A stretch of 64,000 nucleotides of DNA from Catalinimonas niigatensis (GTDB taxonomy: Bacteria > Bacteroidota > Bacteroidia > Cytophagales > Cyclobacteriaceae), in NCBI RefSeq assembly GCF_030506285.1, contig NZ_CP119422.1, positions 682,001 to 746,000 on the forward strand, written 5' to 3'. How positions within the stretch are numbered: position 1 is the first letter of the stretch; each line of letters starts with the position of its first letter. Below are positions 18,172 through 27,316 of this stretch, one piece after another. The position numbers and the translations under genes were made by a program. Under the pieces are notes generated by a model, which ran no database searches, was not told where the DNA came from, and saw only the letters and a program-made list of their open reading frames with translations.

Positions 18172-18798
18172 ATGAGATTTAATTCTAAAAGAATATCTAC
18201 CATAGTATTCGAGTCTGTGCTTATAATATTTAGCGTTTTGTTAGCTCTCTTCTTAAGTGAACTGCGTAATATTCAAAAAGAAGAAGCCTTGAAAGAGAAG
18301 GCATTACTTAATATTCGCTCGGAACTCGCTAACAATCAACTGATCTTAGGTGACCGTTTGAAAACGCATATAGAAATTCGTGATAACGTTCGTGATTTAC
18401 TCAAATCAGGCATTACTCCAATAATAACAGATAGTTTATTTTCGGGTGAATTGGGATTTGATATATTTTATTTTACCAGTTCTGGTTCTATTGCACCAGA
18501 ACTTCTCAAAGATGCCGCTTGGAACGCAGCTCAAAATGCTAACATTATCTCTACCTTTCCCTACGAAATTATTCTGGCAGTTTCTAATGCTTATGATTCG
18601 CAGAATCTTGTAGAATTTAGAATTATTGAATTAGTTAAATTTATACTAACTGATAGAGAAACTTTAGATAAGGATCAAATAAACAAAACTCTAATCATTC
18701 TAAGAGATTATTTTAGTGAACTTGTAGCAAATGAAGAATATTTGAACATACAATATGAATTAGCATTGGAAGAAATGGACAAAAGGACAGATGAGTAA
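18172..18798 (+). CDS. Small membrane-anchored protein, DUF6090-like
   Basis: A 208-residue protein with one N-terminal transmembrane helix (FESVLIIFSVLLALFLSEL, about residues 11-29) followed by a charged helical soluble part. The arrangement resembles DUF6090-type Bacteroidota proteins, but I could not confirm the family. ATG 18172 is the preferred start; TTG 18154 is also in frame. It follows the DPP-IV-type peptidase gene closely and may be cotranscribed. No function can be given. Confidence 0.6.
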   Translation: MRFNSKRISTIVFESVLIIFSVLLALFLSELRNIQKEEALKEKALLNIRSELANNQLILGDRLKTHIEIRDNVRDLLKSGITPIITDSLFSGELGFDIFYFTSSGSIAPELLKDAAWNAAQNANIISTFPYEIILAVSNAYDSQNLVEFRIIELVKFILTDRETLDKDQINKTLIILRDYFSELVANEEYLNIQYELALEEMDKRTDE

Positions 18799-18825
18799 TC
18801 TAAATTTAATGTGATTTTAGGGTTT

Positions 18826-20238
18826 TTATTCATCTATGTATATGTTCTGGAGATTCCTTTTTTTCTTTTTTTGCATGATCACATTTCCTAAAATCATCCC
18901 TACGATACTTGCCAGAAGACCTGACAATAAAGTGGGAACTTCCGAACCGGCTATTTCAAAATAAATCCATACTGACATACCCCCTACAATGGAGAGTAAA
19001 GCTCCCAATTCAGTGGATCGTTTCCAGTATAAACCCGCCATCAAAGGGACAAATAAAGATACCAGACTTAATGCAGATGATTGCGCTACCAGATCATAGA
19101 TATTTGTCTGGATATTGGCCATTATAGTGGCAGCAATGGCCACAAGTACTACTGAAATTCTCAATAACCTCAGCAGGTTATGGTCACTTTGGTCTTTGAT
19201 GTAAGGCCTGATAAGGTTTTCTGCCAGTATAGTTGCCGGTGCCAGAATCGCACCGCTAGTAGTACTCATAATGGCAGAAATCAGCGCACCAAAGAAAAGT
19301 ACCTGAATGCCTATTCCGGCATGTTGAAGCACTACCGTTGGAATTACCAATTGTGTATCTCCTATTTCTCCTATCACTTCAGGATAAACCTGCATGGCTG
19401 CCAGACCAATGAATAAAGGAATGAAACCTATACTAAGATAAAGAAAAGCTGCCAGGTATGAAGCTTTCACCGCTACATTGGCGCTTTTGGAAGCCATCAC
19501 TCGCTGAAATATATCCTGTTGAGCAATAGAACCCAAACCGATGGTAATCCATGCGGCAAAATACTCTATGGATGAATCGAAATCAGGTTCAGGAAAAAAC
19601 TGGAAAAAACCCTCAGGAGTTCGGGCTATAACTTCAGTCAGTCCTCCGGCTTCATCAAACAGATCTAACGCTAAAAAAACTAAACCGGCGATGATGATGA
19701 TGGATTGAATAAAATCTGTAATGGATATTGCCCACATCCCACCTACATATGTATAAATAACAACCACAATAGCCCCTATTATAATACCAGCAGCAATAGA
19801 TATTCCAGCTACTGAATGAAAGATAATTCCTAAAGCCACCAATTGGGCGGCGATCCATCCAAAATACGAAGGTACCATACATAAGCTGCTCAGGATTTCA
19901 GTTCGCTTGCCATAACGATCTCTGTAAAAATCACAGAAAGTAAGAATATTCAACTTATATAGCGGACGCGCTATGAGCAAACCTACTAAAAGAAGACATA
20001 ATGCAGCTCCAAACGGATCTTCTATAACTCCCAGCAAGCCATGTTCAACAAATTCTGAGGAAGCACCAAGAACCGTCTCCGAACCAAACCAGGTAGCAAA
20101 CAGGGCTGAAGATGCCAGCACCAAAGGTAACTTTCTGCCTGCCAGCACAAAGTCTTTAGACGATTGGATAAAACGAGAGGTGAATATTCCAACCAGTAAA
20201 GTGACAGCGATATAAATAATGATGGAGGTAAGCAGCAA
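18826..20238 (-). CDS. Sodium:solute symporter (SSS family)
   Basis: A 470-residue membrane protein with the LeuT-fold SSS (SLC5-like) pattern of about 13 helices. Recognisable segments include SSKDFVLAGRKLPLVLASSA near 26-45, TWFGSETVLGAS, and QDIFQRVMASKSANVAVKAS in the middle, which is characteristic of the family. It should import a solute with Na+; candidates are amino acids, sugars or other organic solutes, and the substrate cannot be read from the sequence. It is a monocistronic gene converging on the preceding membrane-anchored protein gene. Confidence 0.92.
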   Translation of the reverse strand: MLLTSIIIYIAVTLLVGIFTSRFIQSSKDFVLAGRKLPLVLASSALFATWFGSETVLGASSEFVEHGLLGVIEDPFGAALCLLLVGLLIARPLYKLNILTFCDFYRDRYGKRTEILSSLCMVPSYFGWIAAQLVALGIIFHSVAGISIAAGIIIGAIVVVIYTYVGGMWAISITDFIQSIIIIAGLVFLALDLFDEAGGLTEVIARTPEGFFQFFPEPDFDSSIEYFAAWITIGLGSIAQQDIFQRVMASKSANVAVKASYLAAFLYLSIGFIPLFIGLAAMQVYPEVIGEIGDTQLVIPTVVLQHAGIGIQVLFFGALISAIMSTTSGAILAPATILAENLIRPYIKDQSDHNLLRLLRISVVLVAIAATIMANIQTNIYDLVAQSSALSLVSLFVPLMAGLYWKRSTELGALLSIVGGMSVWIYFEIAGSEVPTLLSGLLASIVGMILGNVIMQKKKKRNLQNIYIDE

Positions 20239-20512
20239 TTGTTAGGAGGTTAGGGTGTACTTGCCAAATACTTTAGGGCTTATACATTTTTTTGGCAAAT
20301 AAAAAATATTTACTCCTCATCTCATAAGAATCATTGGTTAAACCTCATCTTCTTGTTCATCACTGCACACAATATGTACGAATATGAACACTCTGTTATC
20401 GTAAAAACCTCCATAATGACCATTTTAAGCCAGTTTTTGTGTTTGGCATTGCGCTTGACTTATACTCATTGAAAATAACATTAACTTTTTATTTACCCTA
20501 AAATTTATCACC

Positions 20513-20698
20513 ATGGCCACTTTCGCTCAAACCATAGAACATTTGTTAATTGATCGTGAAAATGTAAATCTTTCTCTTTGTGAAGAAAGTTTAGTAATCA
20601 ATCTTCCTGATATTCAAAGAAGCACACAGCCTTTCTCAGAACTTAGAAATGGTAAGTTTCGCCGCCTGTTTGATCGCCATAGTATTACGAGATATTAG
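20513..20698 (+). CDS. 61-residue small protein, unknown function
   Basis: A 61-residue ORF beginning MATFAQTIEHLLIDRENVN and ending RRLFDRHSITRY. It has no signal peptide or membrane segment; the C-terminal third is basic. Evidence that it is real: a clear 9-bp-stem terminator begins about 12 bp after its stop, no other gene on this strand could use that terminator, and the codon usage looks protein-like. About 270 bp of AT-rich DNA separates it from the divergent symporter gene. I do not recognise the family. Confidence 0.6.
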   Translation: MATFAQTIEHLLIDRENVNLSLCEESLVINLPDIQRSTQPFSELRNGKFRRLFDRHSITRY

Positions 20699-20709
20699 AA
20701 TACCAAATG

Positions 20710-20742
20710 AAAATACCCAGTAGTCAACCGGGTATTTTTTTG
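20710..20742 (+). terminator. Terminator of the 61-residue gene
   Basis: Stem AAAATACCC and GGGTATTTT (9 bp) with an 11-nt loop, running into a T-tract. It lies about 12 bp after the small ORF stop. Confidence 0.85.
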
Positions 20743-20802
20743 CAAAATGGTAGTACTATGAGTAAGTCAAAGTAGATATATTCTTTGTTTATTTGGAAAA
20801 AG

Positions 20803-21723
20803 CTACTCTCCTGCTGTCACTCTTTCCTGCTTTAATTTATAGTCAGCAGTACGTTGTGCATGACTGGATATTTTGACAGGATGGTTGTTCTTCCGGGCGT
20901 AAACCTGGGTAAACTCTGCTCCGAAAAGAAATATGAGTCCGGAGTAATTTACCCATAGCAGGATCAGGATAAGTGAACCTGCTGCACCAAATGCTGAGGC
21001 TGGGTCTGATTGGCTGAAGTAAAAACCTAAGGCAAATTTTCCTAGTGTAAACAATAGTGCAGTGACAAATGCACCTACCCATACCGTTTTCCAGGTAAGA
21101 TATACGTCTGGCAATACTTTGTAAATAAGCGCAAATAGCACCGTAATTATTCCTATAGAAAGTAATTCGTTAGCTATAATAAAAATATACATCAAAAAAT
21201 CCGGTACTACCTGACTAATCCACCCTTTTAGTATACCTAATGCAGTAGACAACAACAGAGATACGATCAATAAAAACCCTATAGCTAATATTAAACCTAA
21301 TGAGGTAGCCCGGTCTAACACTAATTTTTTGATACCCGAATCAGGTTTAAGTTCTACCTCCCAGACTTTGTTCAGCGACAATTGTAATTGATAAAATAAA
21401 CCTGTAGCACCAAAAATAAGGGTGGCAATACCCACAATAAAAGCAATGGTAAAATTTCCTTCCTGGGTACTGTTTGCTACAATGGACTGTACCTGTTCTG
21501 CAGATTCTGAACCTATATACTCGCTGATTTGACTGGAAATCTTTCCCTCTATTTTTGCCTGTTCATAAAAAAGTCCAGCCACATTAACGACAATAATAAT
21601 CAATCCGGGTATTGAAAAAATAGAATAGTAAGCAATGACTGCGCTTTGCCGGAATGCTTCATCATTGATCCATTCCTGATATGTCTCTTTGAGATAAGAA
21701 AATACTTTTTTCACGACTTCCAA
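20803..21723 (-). CDS. YihY / BrkB-family inner-membrane protein
   Basis: A 306-residue polytopic membrane protein of the YihY/virulence factor BrkB family (once misnamed ribonuclease BN). Six hydrophobic segments are visible. Family features include the N-terminal AYYSIFSIPGLIIIVVN, GATGLFYQLQLSLNKVWEV, and WVNYSGLIFLFGAEFTQVYA near the C-terminus. The tail after about 280 is polar. Transport function is suspected for the family but unproven. It is a single gene on the minus strand. Confidence 0.9.
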   Translation of the reverse strand: MEVVKKVFSYLKETYQEWINDEAFRQSAVIAYYSIFSIPGLIIIVVNVAGLFYEQAKIEGKISSQISEYIGSESAEQVQSIVANSTQEGNFTIAFIVGIATLIFGATGLFYQLQLSLNKVWEVELKPDSGIKKLVLDRATSLGLILAIGFLLIVSLLLSTALGILKGWISQVVPDFLMYIFIIANELLSIGIITVLFALIYKVLPDVYLTWKTVWVGAFVTALLFTLGKFALGFYFSQSDPASAFGAAGSLILILLWVNYSGLIFLFGAEFTQVYARKNNHPVKISSHAQRTADYKLKQERVTAGE

Positions 21724-21839
21724 AGTTTAAAAAAGTTGTAACATGATATCACATGATATCATTAGAACCTCCAAGCAGGTGCAAAGTTTTCTGTTGCTGA
21801 ACACGAAAGACCTGGTAGTTAAAATGAATTAAAAAATTA

Positions 21840-22010
21840 TTATTTAGCTCTAAGTGCTTCAATCTGCTTGCCCACTTCCTCTGCCTCTACCATCTTTTGG
21901 TCCCCTGCCTTGCGGTCACGTTGCGACAGGCTGTGAGCCTCTGCTAAAAGCTTTTTATATTTATCCTGTAAGTTTTCTAATGCTGACTTTTTTTTGAATG
22001 GGTTGAACAT
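21840..22010 (-). CDS. Lacal_2735-type small protein
   Basis: A 56-residue protein beginning MFNPFKKKSALENLQDKYKK and rich in charged helix (LLAEAHSLSQRDRKAGDQKM). It matches my memory of the Lacal_2735 family of about 55-residue Bacteroidota proteins. ATG 22010 is chosen; the frame is open for another 21 codons upstream, but those residues do not look like the family. Function is unknown. It lies 31 bp downstream of the TPR gene on the same strand. Confidence 0.75.
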   Translation of the reverse strand: MFNPFKKKSALENLQDKYKKLLAEAHSLSQRDRKAGDQKMVEAEEVGKQIEALRAK

Positions 22011-22041
22011 ATATACACTTAAATTAAAGTTGATATTTAAA

Positions 22042-22767
22042 TTATCTGCGAGAGTTGAATTTATTGCCAACAAAATCTACAAATTCTCTGAGGCTCTGCC
22101 GGGAAGAAAAAACGGATCTCATTACTTTCATATAATCTTTAATCGCCGGCTTTCTGTCATTTTGTGAAAATGAAACATTACTAAAATCTTTTTCAGTGTT
22201 ACGCTCTTGCCCTACTGGTTTTCCTAAATCAGTTTGTGCGGGACTCTTTTTAGAAGGAGGAACCAGTGCATCTGCTTTTTCATAGCTATGTTTTGCTTTT
22301 TGCTGGTAACCTAACTTTTCTTCTACCAGCCCACGGTTATTATATGCGATAGCATCTTCAGGGTCAAGCTCAATAGCCCGGGTATAATCATCCACCGCTC
22401 CCTGATAATTTTGCATCCGCTCTTTTACATAAGCCCTGCTGGAATAGCGATATGGATTTTCAGGCTCTATTTCTACTGCTCTATCAAAGTTTCGTATTGC
22501 CTCCTCATTTTGTCCTAACAGATGAAGAGCTACACCTCTCTCGCTCAAATAAGTAGCATTATCAGGAATTATATTGATGAGTTTGTTGAAATCCTGAAGG
22601 GAAAGATCAAATTGAGCTAACTTAAAGTAGCTCCTCGCCCGGGCATACAGGCTAGCGATGTGCTGCTGATCAGCCTTAAGGGCAAGCTGAAAATACTTCA
22701 GCGCTGCTTCATAATTTTCCTGGTCAAAGAGATTTTTTCCTTGCCAATAGAATTTTTCTGCCGACAT
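22042..22767 (-). CDS. TPR-repeat protein
   Basis: A 241-residue protein with about four tetratricopeptide repeats in the first 165 residues (for example EKFYWQGKNLFDQENYEAAL, then repeats with AIRNFDRAVEIEPENPYRYS and YTRAIELDPEDAIAYNNRG). The rest is a basic, low-complexity tail with no recognisable domain. ATG 22767 is preferred because the repeat array begins just after it; the open frame extends to 22824. It probably mediates protein-protein contacts. It is divergent from the cvfB-like gene with about 50 bp between the start codons. Confidence 0.85.
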   Translation of the reverse strand: MSAEKFYWQGKNLFDQENYEAALKYFQLALKADQQHIASLYARARSYFKLAQFDLSLQDFNKLINIIPDNATYLSERGVALHLLGQNEEAIRNFDRAVEIEPENPYRYSSRAYVKERMQNYQGAVDDYTRAIELDPEDAIAYNNRGLVEEKLGYQQKAKHSYEKADALVPPSKKSPAQTDLGKPVGQERNTEKDFSNVSFSQNDRKPAIKDYMKVMRSVFSSRQSLREFVDFVGNKFNSRR

Positions 22768-22817
22768 TGGGTTTAGTTTTACAGTAGAACAGTAAATAGG
22801 CCATAGAGTTTTAAATA

Positions 22818-23648
22818 ATGACAAATCTTAACATCGGTGAGTATAATGAATTGGAGGCCACGAGAGAATCTCCGCACGGAATGTACCTTCAATCTTCCAA
22901 AGGAGAGATACTGTTACCCAATCGTTATGTAGGAGAATTAAAGCCAGGCCAAACCATCAAAGTCTTTGTCTATACTGACTCAGAAGATCGTCTGGTAGCC
23001 ATTACAGACCAGCCTAAAGCCATTGCCGGAGAATTTGCCAGTTTGTTAGTCAAAGACGTAACTACGATAGGAGCTTTTCTGGATTGGGGCATCAATAAAG
23101 ATTTACTCCTCCCCTATCGTGAGCAGTTGAATCCTGTACGGGCTGGAGATCATGTGGTAGTGCGGGTAATTACCGATCCGAAAACTGATAGAGTAATTGC
23201 CATTTCCAAGATTCAAGCTTTCATTCACAAGGAAGTAGAAGCCTTGGAAGAGGGACAGGAAGCAGAACTCATGGTATATGACCAGACACCCCTGGGCTAT
23301 AAGGTGCTGATTAACAGGAAATATGAGGGCTTATTATATAAAAACGAATTGTTTGAACCGCTCCAACTGGGCGATGTCAAAAACGGTTTTATCAAAAAGA
23401 TAAGAGCAGATGGCAAGGTAGATGTGAGTTTGCAGCAGCAGGGTGTAAAAGGAATGAAAGATGCGCGCACCACCTTACTGGAAGCACTACATACTGCCGG
23501 TGGATTTCTGCCCTACCATGATAAAAGTGATCCTGATGAGATACAGGCAAGTCTGCATATGAGCAAAAAAGCCTTTAAAAAGGCGAGTGGTAATCTCTTT
23601 AGAGAAAAAAAAATAAAGATCAGTGAAAATGGCATTCAATTACTTTAA
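22818..23648 (+). CDS. CvfB-family S1 RNA-binding protein
   Basis: A 276-residue protein of the CvfB (YitL) family. It has three S1-like OB folds and a C-terminal winged-helix region. Visible blocks are the first S1-like strand set near 25-70, the second with IGAFLDWGINKDLLLPY near 85-101, the third near 145-205, and the winged-helix end (HMSKKAFKKASGNLFREKKI). CvfB in Staphylococcus affects virulence gene expression through RNA; function in Bacteroidota is not established. It is divergent from the TPR gene. Confidence 0.9.
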   Translation: MTNLNIGEYNELEATRESPHGMYLQSSKGEILLPNRYVGELKPGQTIKVFVYTDSEDRLVAITDQPKAIAGEFASLLVKDVTTIGAFLDWGINKDLLLPYREQLNPVRAGDHVVVRVITDPKTDRVIAISKIQAFIHKEVEALEEGQEAELMVYDQTPLGYKVLINRKYEGLLYKNELFEPLQLGDVKNGFIKKIRADGKVDVSLQQQGVKGMKDARTTLLEALHTAGGFLPYHDKSDPDEIQASLHMSKKAFKKASGNLFREKKIKISENGIQLL

Positions 23649-23827
23649 GTTTCTGTGAGTCAATCACTTAAAAATTAGTAAGGTTTCAGATTTCAATTAT
23701 CAAAACCATAAACATTCTGGTCATTACCACAAAGATGAATGTTTTACTAATTCGTGTCGTCAAATGAGTGGAGGTTCATAGCAATTTCGTAAACTAGATT
23801 TTTTAATCATTTCCCATATTACCTCTC

Positions 23828-24277
23828 CTAGTGACCGGTATAATCCTCGGCTCTTGTCCAGATTGTTGATCGGCCAATCAAGGAAAAACCGACAAATCCA
23901 CGAACCTCCAGGTGGTCATCCTCCTGAAGACGCACGAGGCAGGAATATGTCTTACCAGATTCAGGATCATAGATTTCTCCATCTTCATACTTTCCATCAC
24001 CAGTGAATTCCAGATTCTGGAGGATATTGGTTCCTACTATCGTCCTTTTTCTAAGCTCAGATTCAGGATTATTGATATCTCTCAATGGGCTACCATCCTC
24101 ATTCTTTTTACTGATCCATATGATCTTCCCACAAAAACTGTCTTCACAGGGATATACCTTTACGATGGCTTTCTTTTCTTCAGTGTACCAATGGCCCATT
24201 ACTTCCCCTGCCTGTTGTGCATAAGAAGACAAAACCATCAATACCAAAAAACAAGTGAATCCTATTCTTTGAAACAT
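23828..24277 (-). CDS. DUF2147 family secreted protein
   Basis: A 149-residue exported protein with a signal peptide (residues 1-20, ending near SYAQ) followed by the DUF2147 domain. Characteristic pieces are MGHWYTEEKKAIVKVYPCED near 28-47, FCGKIIWISK, and the closing RGFVGFSLIGRSTIWTR. The mature part is predicted to be a small beta barrel. A pair of cysteines (Cys45 and Cys50) may form a disulfide. Function is unknown. It is divergent from pdeM with about 40 bp between starts. Confidence 0.88.
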   Translation of the reverse strand: MFQRIGFTCFLVLMVLSSYAQQAGEVMGHWYTEEKKAIVKVYPCEDSFCGKIIWISKKNEDGSPLRDINNPESELRKRTIVGTNILQNLEFTGDGKYEDGEIYDPESGKTYSCLVRLQEDDHLEVRGFVGFSLIGRSTIWTRAEDYTGH

Positions 24278-24317
24278 AATACTGCTTACTTTGAGTTGAT
24301 GTTTTTACAAATACCTG

Positions 24318-25040
24318 ATGATAGGGCAAAATGTTGTGAACCCTGATAAAAATATGAAGCTAGACACTACCATTATTGCGCAAACTGAAGTTATTGAAGT
24401 ACGTGGACAAAAGCTGAGCCTGTTAGCAGAAAAGGCAATCTACTGGCACGAAGCTTCTTTCCTGATCCTAACTGACCTGCATCTGGGAAAGGCAGGACAT
24501 TTTAGGAAAGCAGGGATTCCAATTCCTAAAGGTGTACACGAAGCTGATCTGCTGTGTCTTCAACAGCTTATTGATACTTATTGCCCCAAAGCAGTCCTGA
24601 TGTTGGGCGATCTTTTTCATAGTGAAATCAACCAGGAATGGAATGATTTTCGTGTTTTCCTTCAAAATAATGCTTCCCTCAGCTTTATACTGGTCAAAGG
24701 TAATCATGATATTCTGCCGGAAGCCGCTTATCGTGAGGATAATCTCACTCTATACCAGGAAGAGTGGTGCTTCACTCCTTTTCACTTTAGTCATCATCCA
24801 TTAGAAAATGTTCCCACAAATCTGTACAATATGGCTGGACATGTGCATCCCGGCTATCGTCTAAAAGGCAGAGGAGGACAAAATATCAAATTACCATCTT
24901 TTCATTTCTCAGCAGAAGGAGTTCTTTTACCTGCCTTTGGCAGATTTACTGGTTGTGTTCATGTACCTAAAAAGCAAGGCGACCAGGTTTTTATCCTGAT
25001 CCCTACGCCTGACAAATCCAGCAAAGTGATGCGGGTATAA
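24318..25040 (+). CDS. pdeM: PdeM-like metallophosphoesterase (ligase-associated DNA damage response type)
   Basis: A 240-residue calcineurin-type metallophosphoesterase. The metal-binding motifs are in order: LTDLHLGKAGHFRKAGIPIP (Asp-x-His), LGDLFHSEIN (Gly-Asp), and KGNHD (Gly-Asn-His-Asp). The segment around HLGKAGHFRKAGIP is characteristic of PdeM, which in other bacteria clusters with a ligase, an Lhr-type helicase and an exonuclease. None of those partners is in the flanking sequence here, so this copy is isolated. ATG 24354 is an alternative start removing 12 residues. It is probably a DNA or RNA phosphodiesterase. Confidence 0.85.
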   Translation: MIGQNVVNPDKNMKLDTTIIAQTEVIEVRGQKLSLLAEKAIYWHEASFLILTDLHLGKAGHFRKAGIPIPKGVHEADLLCLQQLIDTYCPKAVLMLGDLFHSEINQEWNDFRVFLQNNASLSFILVKGNHDILPEAAYREDNLTLYQEEWCFTPFHFSHHPLENVPTNLYNMAGHVHPGYRLKGRGGQNIKLPSFHFSAEGVLLPAFGRFTGCVHVPKKQGDQVFILIPTPDKSSKVMRV

Positions 25041-25107
25041 GCTTTGAAATTCTCTTATATTCATTCAAGGAATTTGCCCATCACCCTGGAAGCTCTTATT
25101 TTTCAAT

Positions 25108-25890
25108 ATGCAAAAATTTATCCTCCTTTTTCTATTTTCCCTGGTTTGGAAAACAGGATTTTCTCAGGAAACTGAGTTGATAAGACAGTATGCTGCTCCC
25201 AATGCTTCACAGGCAGTAGCGGTAGATAATGATCATTTTTATGCTATTGGAAATCAGGCGATTAGCAAGCACCAAAAGACAGATGGCAAAATGATAGCAG
25301 AGTGGAAAGAAAGCGAAGGTATTATCAAACACCTGAACAATGGAGCAGTGATTGATGGATTATTGTACTGTGCTAACTCCAACTATCCGGAATCCCCAAT
25401 GGCAAGTTCTATTGAGGTATTTGATACCAAAACCATGACCCATGTAGATTCCCACAGTCTGGGGATTTTGATAGGATCAGCCACATGGATAGATCGCTAT
25501 GATGATGCCTGGTGGATTGGTTTTGCTCATTATTCTAACCATGCTTCCAGTGAGGGAAAAGACAACCGTTGGACCACAGTTGTTAAATTTGACGATAAGT
25601 GGCAAAGAAGTGAGGGCTGGATTTTTCCAAAGGATTTGGTTGAACAATTTAGCCCTAGCAGCAACTCAGGGGCTGTCTGGGGCAAAGATGGAAAGCTTTA
25701 TTGTACCGGTCACGATGCTCAGAAGCTGTATGTGATGCAACTTCCTGATCGTGGCTACACCCTGGAGCACATAGAAACCATTAAAATCCCTTTTGAAGGC
25801 CAGGGCATTGCCTGGGATACGGCTGATGAAAAAGTTATGTATGGCATTTCCCGCAAAAACCGTCAGGTGCTCGTTGTGAAACTTCCTTGA
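25108..25890 (+). CDS. Secreted protein of unknown function, beta-propeller-like
   Basis: A 260-residue exported protein. A signal peptide (residues 1-19, ending near GFSQ) is followed by strand-rich repeats around tryptophan and glycine, suggesting a propeller fold (for example AVAVDNDHFYAIGNQ near 36 and IAWDTADEKVMYGISRKNRQ near the end). I do not recognise a specific family or active site. It lies 67 bp downstream of pdeM on the same strand and may be cotranscribed. Confidence 0.65.
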   Translation: MQKFILLFLFSLVWKTGFSQETELIRQYAAPNASQAVAVDNDHFYAIGNQAISKHQKTDGKMIAEWKESEGIIKHLNNGAVIDGLLYCANSNYPESPMASSIEVFDTKTMTHVDSHSLGILIGSATWIDRYDDAWWIGFAHYSNHASSEGKDNRWTTVVKFDDKWQRSEGWIFPKDLVEQFSPSSNSGAVWGKDGKLYCTGHDAQKLYVMQLPDRGYTLEHIETIKIPFEGQGIAWDTADEKVMYGISRKNRQVLVVKLP

Positions 25891-26032
25891 AAATACTTGT
25901 TGTAAATATTAAGCCTAAAATCGTAAGTGTATAGATCAATATAAACTCCTCTTAAATGGCTTACCTTTCCTCCCGGTAATACTAGCACACTATGAACCAT
26001 AATCTTTGAATCAAGTTTATCAAACAAAAAGC

Positions 26033-26557
26033 ATGAGCGAATTTATTCAAGAGGCAAAAGAGATCATTGCAAAAAAATTGCAGGATGATGGTCGTTTTCC
26101 AAATAATAAAAAACTTCCATTGCTGCTTTATAAGCAGGCTATTCAGCTCAAAGAGGGAGATGCTGCTAAGGTTGAGCAGGTATTTGAGAAAAACCTATGG
26201 GGTAATTCCTGGAGAAACGGAATTTACAACTACCACCATTACCACAGTACAACCCATGAAGTGTTGGGTGTTTATCAGGGAGAAGCAGAAGTGCAACTCG
26301 GTGGCCCTGAAGGCATTAGTGTTAAAGTGCAATGTGGCGACGTGATTATCATTCCCGCCGGAGTAGCGCATAAAAACCTGAGAGCCTCCTCTGATTTTGC
26401 CTGTGTAGGCGCTTATCCACCCGGCCAGTCTTTTGACATGAATTATGGCAAAGAAGAAGAAAGAACGCAAGCTGATGAAAATATTGCTCAAGTACCGCTG
26501 CCCGAAACTGATCCGGTATATGGAAAGAACGGAACTTTGATAAAGCAATGGCTATAA
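26033..26557 (+). CDS. Cupin-domain protein (YjlB-like)
   Basis: A 174-residue single-domain cupin. The first cupin box is seen around NYHHYHSTTHEVLGVYQGEA (His residues as metal ligands) and the second around GDVIIIPAGVAHKNL. It resembles YjlB-type cupins of unknown substrate. ATG 26033 is chosen over TTG 26006, which only adds nine unlike residues. It is a single gene; 140 bp of AT-rich DNA lies upstream. Confidence 0.85.
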   Translation: MSEFIQEAKEIIAKKLQDDGRFPNNKKLPLLLYKQAIQLKEGDAAKVEQVFEKNLWGNSWRNGIYNYHHYHSTTHEVLGVYQGEAEVQLGGPEGISVKVQCGDVIIIPAGVAHKNLRASSDFACVGAYPPGQSFDMNYGKEEERTQADENIAQVPLPETDPVYGKNGTLIKQWL

Positions 26558-26944
26558 ACAAAACTTAACCATCATCTGTTTTAGGGATTTGTAAAATAGC
26601 TTTTTGATTTTTTAATAGTATTCATTAGCAGTTAATACGATAAATTTTTATAGGTCAGCGATTTTATCTAAAGCATTATATTTCAATAAATGTAGACATG
26701 GTGCTTTCCTAGGTATTTTCTTAAACATTTTAGCAACAGAAGTGATGTTAGTTAAGTAAGATTATACAAACTCACTTAAAGTAGTAGCAATTTTCATATC
26801 CTTCGTAGTTCATAAATTTGTCAGTATGTTTATCAAAGTGTACTGATAACTTTACACAAAATTAAGACTGGCTTTTGTAGCGCCTGTTTTTGTGTATCTT
26901 TGGACAGGAGAGCAAATTTTTGGTATATTTTAACTTTTTAAACA
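26558..26944. other. Intergenic region upstream of the holin-like gene
   Basis: 387 bp of AT-rich DNA with no gene I can support. The only signal recognised is the Bacteroidota-type promoter at 26874-26902. Confidence 0.5.
26874..26902 (+). promoter_or_regulatory. Bacteroidota-type promoter for the holin-like gene pair
   Basis: TTTG at 26874-26877 and TATCTTTG at 26895-26902 are spaced by 17 nt, a slightly short match to the phylum consensus (TTTG, about 19 nt, TAnnTTTG). It is 42 bp upstream of the start codon at 26945. Confidence 0.6.
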
Positions 26945-27316
26945 TTGAGAAATTCAGATCAAACTCCAGTAGAGCGCCTTTTTCAACATATCAAAGAATA
27001 CATCGCAGCTCAGCGTGACTTACTGCTTACCATTGCTGCAAAAAAAGGAGGAGATGTTATATATGGTATTGTACTGGCTATAGTTCTATTCTTCCTCGCC
27101 TGCTATTTCCTTATGATATTCAGTATAGGCATTGCTTATGGGATAGGGGTTTTGATAGGAAGTATTTTCTGGGGCTTTATGATCGTAGCGCTGTTGTACC
27201 TATTGATGGCAGTGCTCATCTGGGTACTGCGAGATAAGCTATTGAGGACACCCATCTTTAAGATTTTTTTCAAATTAGCAAATACCGATAAAGAAGAAGC
27301 ACATGAGCAAGAGTAG
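26945..27316 (+). CDS. Holin-superfamily-like small membrane protein
   Basis: A 123-residue protein with a soluble amphipathic N-terminus and two or three transmembrane helices (about residues 43-63 and 65-95). It fits the putative Actinobacteriophage holin / Phage_holin_3_6 (DUF1469) type, which in Bacteroidota is a common chromosomal membrane protein rather than a phage gene. The start is TTG 26945 because a stop codon (TAA) is immediately upstream in frame and no ATG is available. Its 3' end overlaps the next gene by 14 bp, so the pair is translationally coupled. Confidence 0.75.
   Translation: MRNSDQTPVERLFQHIKEYIAAQRDLLLTIAAKKGGDVIYGIVLAIVLFFLACYFLMIFSIGIAYGIGVLIGSIFWGFMIVALLYLLMAVLIWVLRDKLLRTPIFKIFFKLANTDKEEAHEQE

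Noticed and set aside
26945..27316. Prophage, suggested by a holin-like gene
   Set aside because: No endolysin, structural, integrase or repressor gene is near; this holin-type family is a normal chromosomal gene in the phylum.
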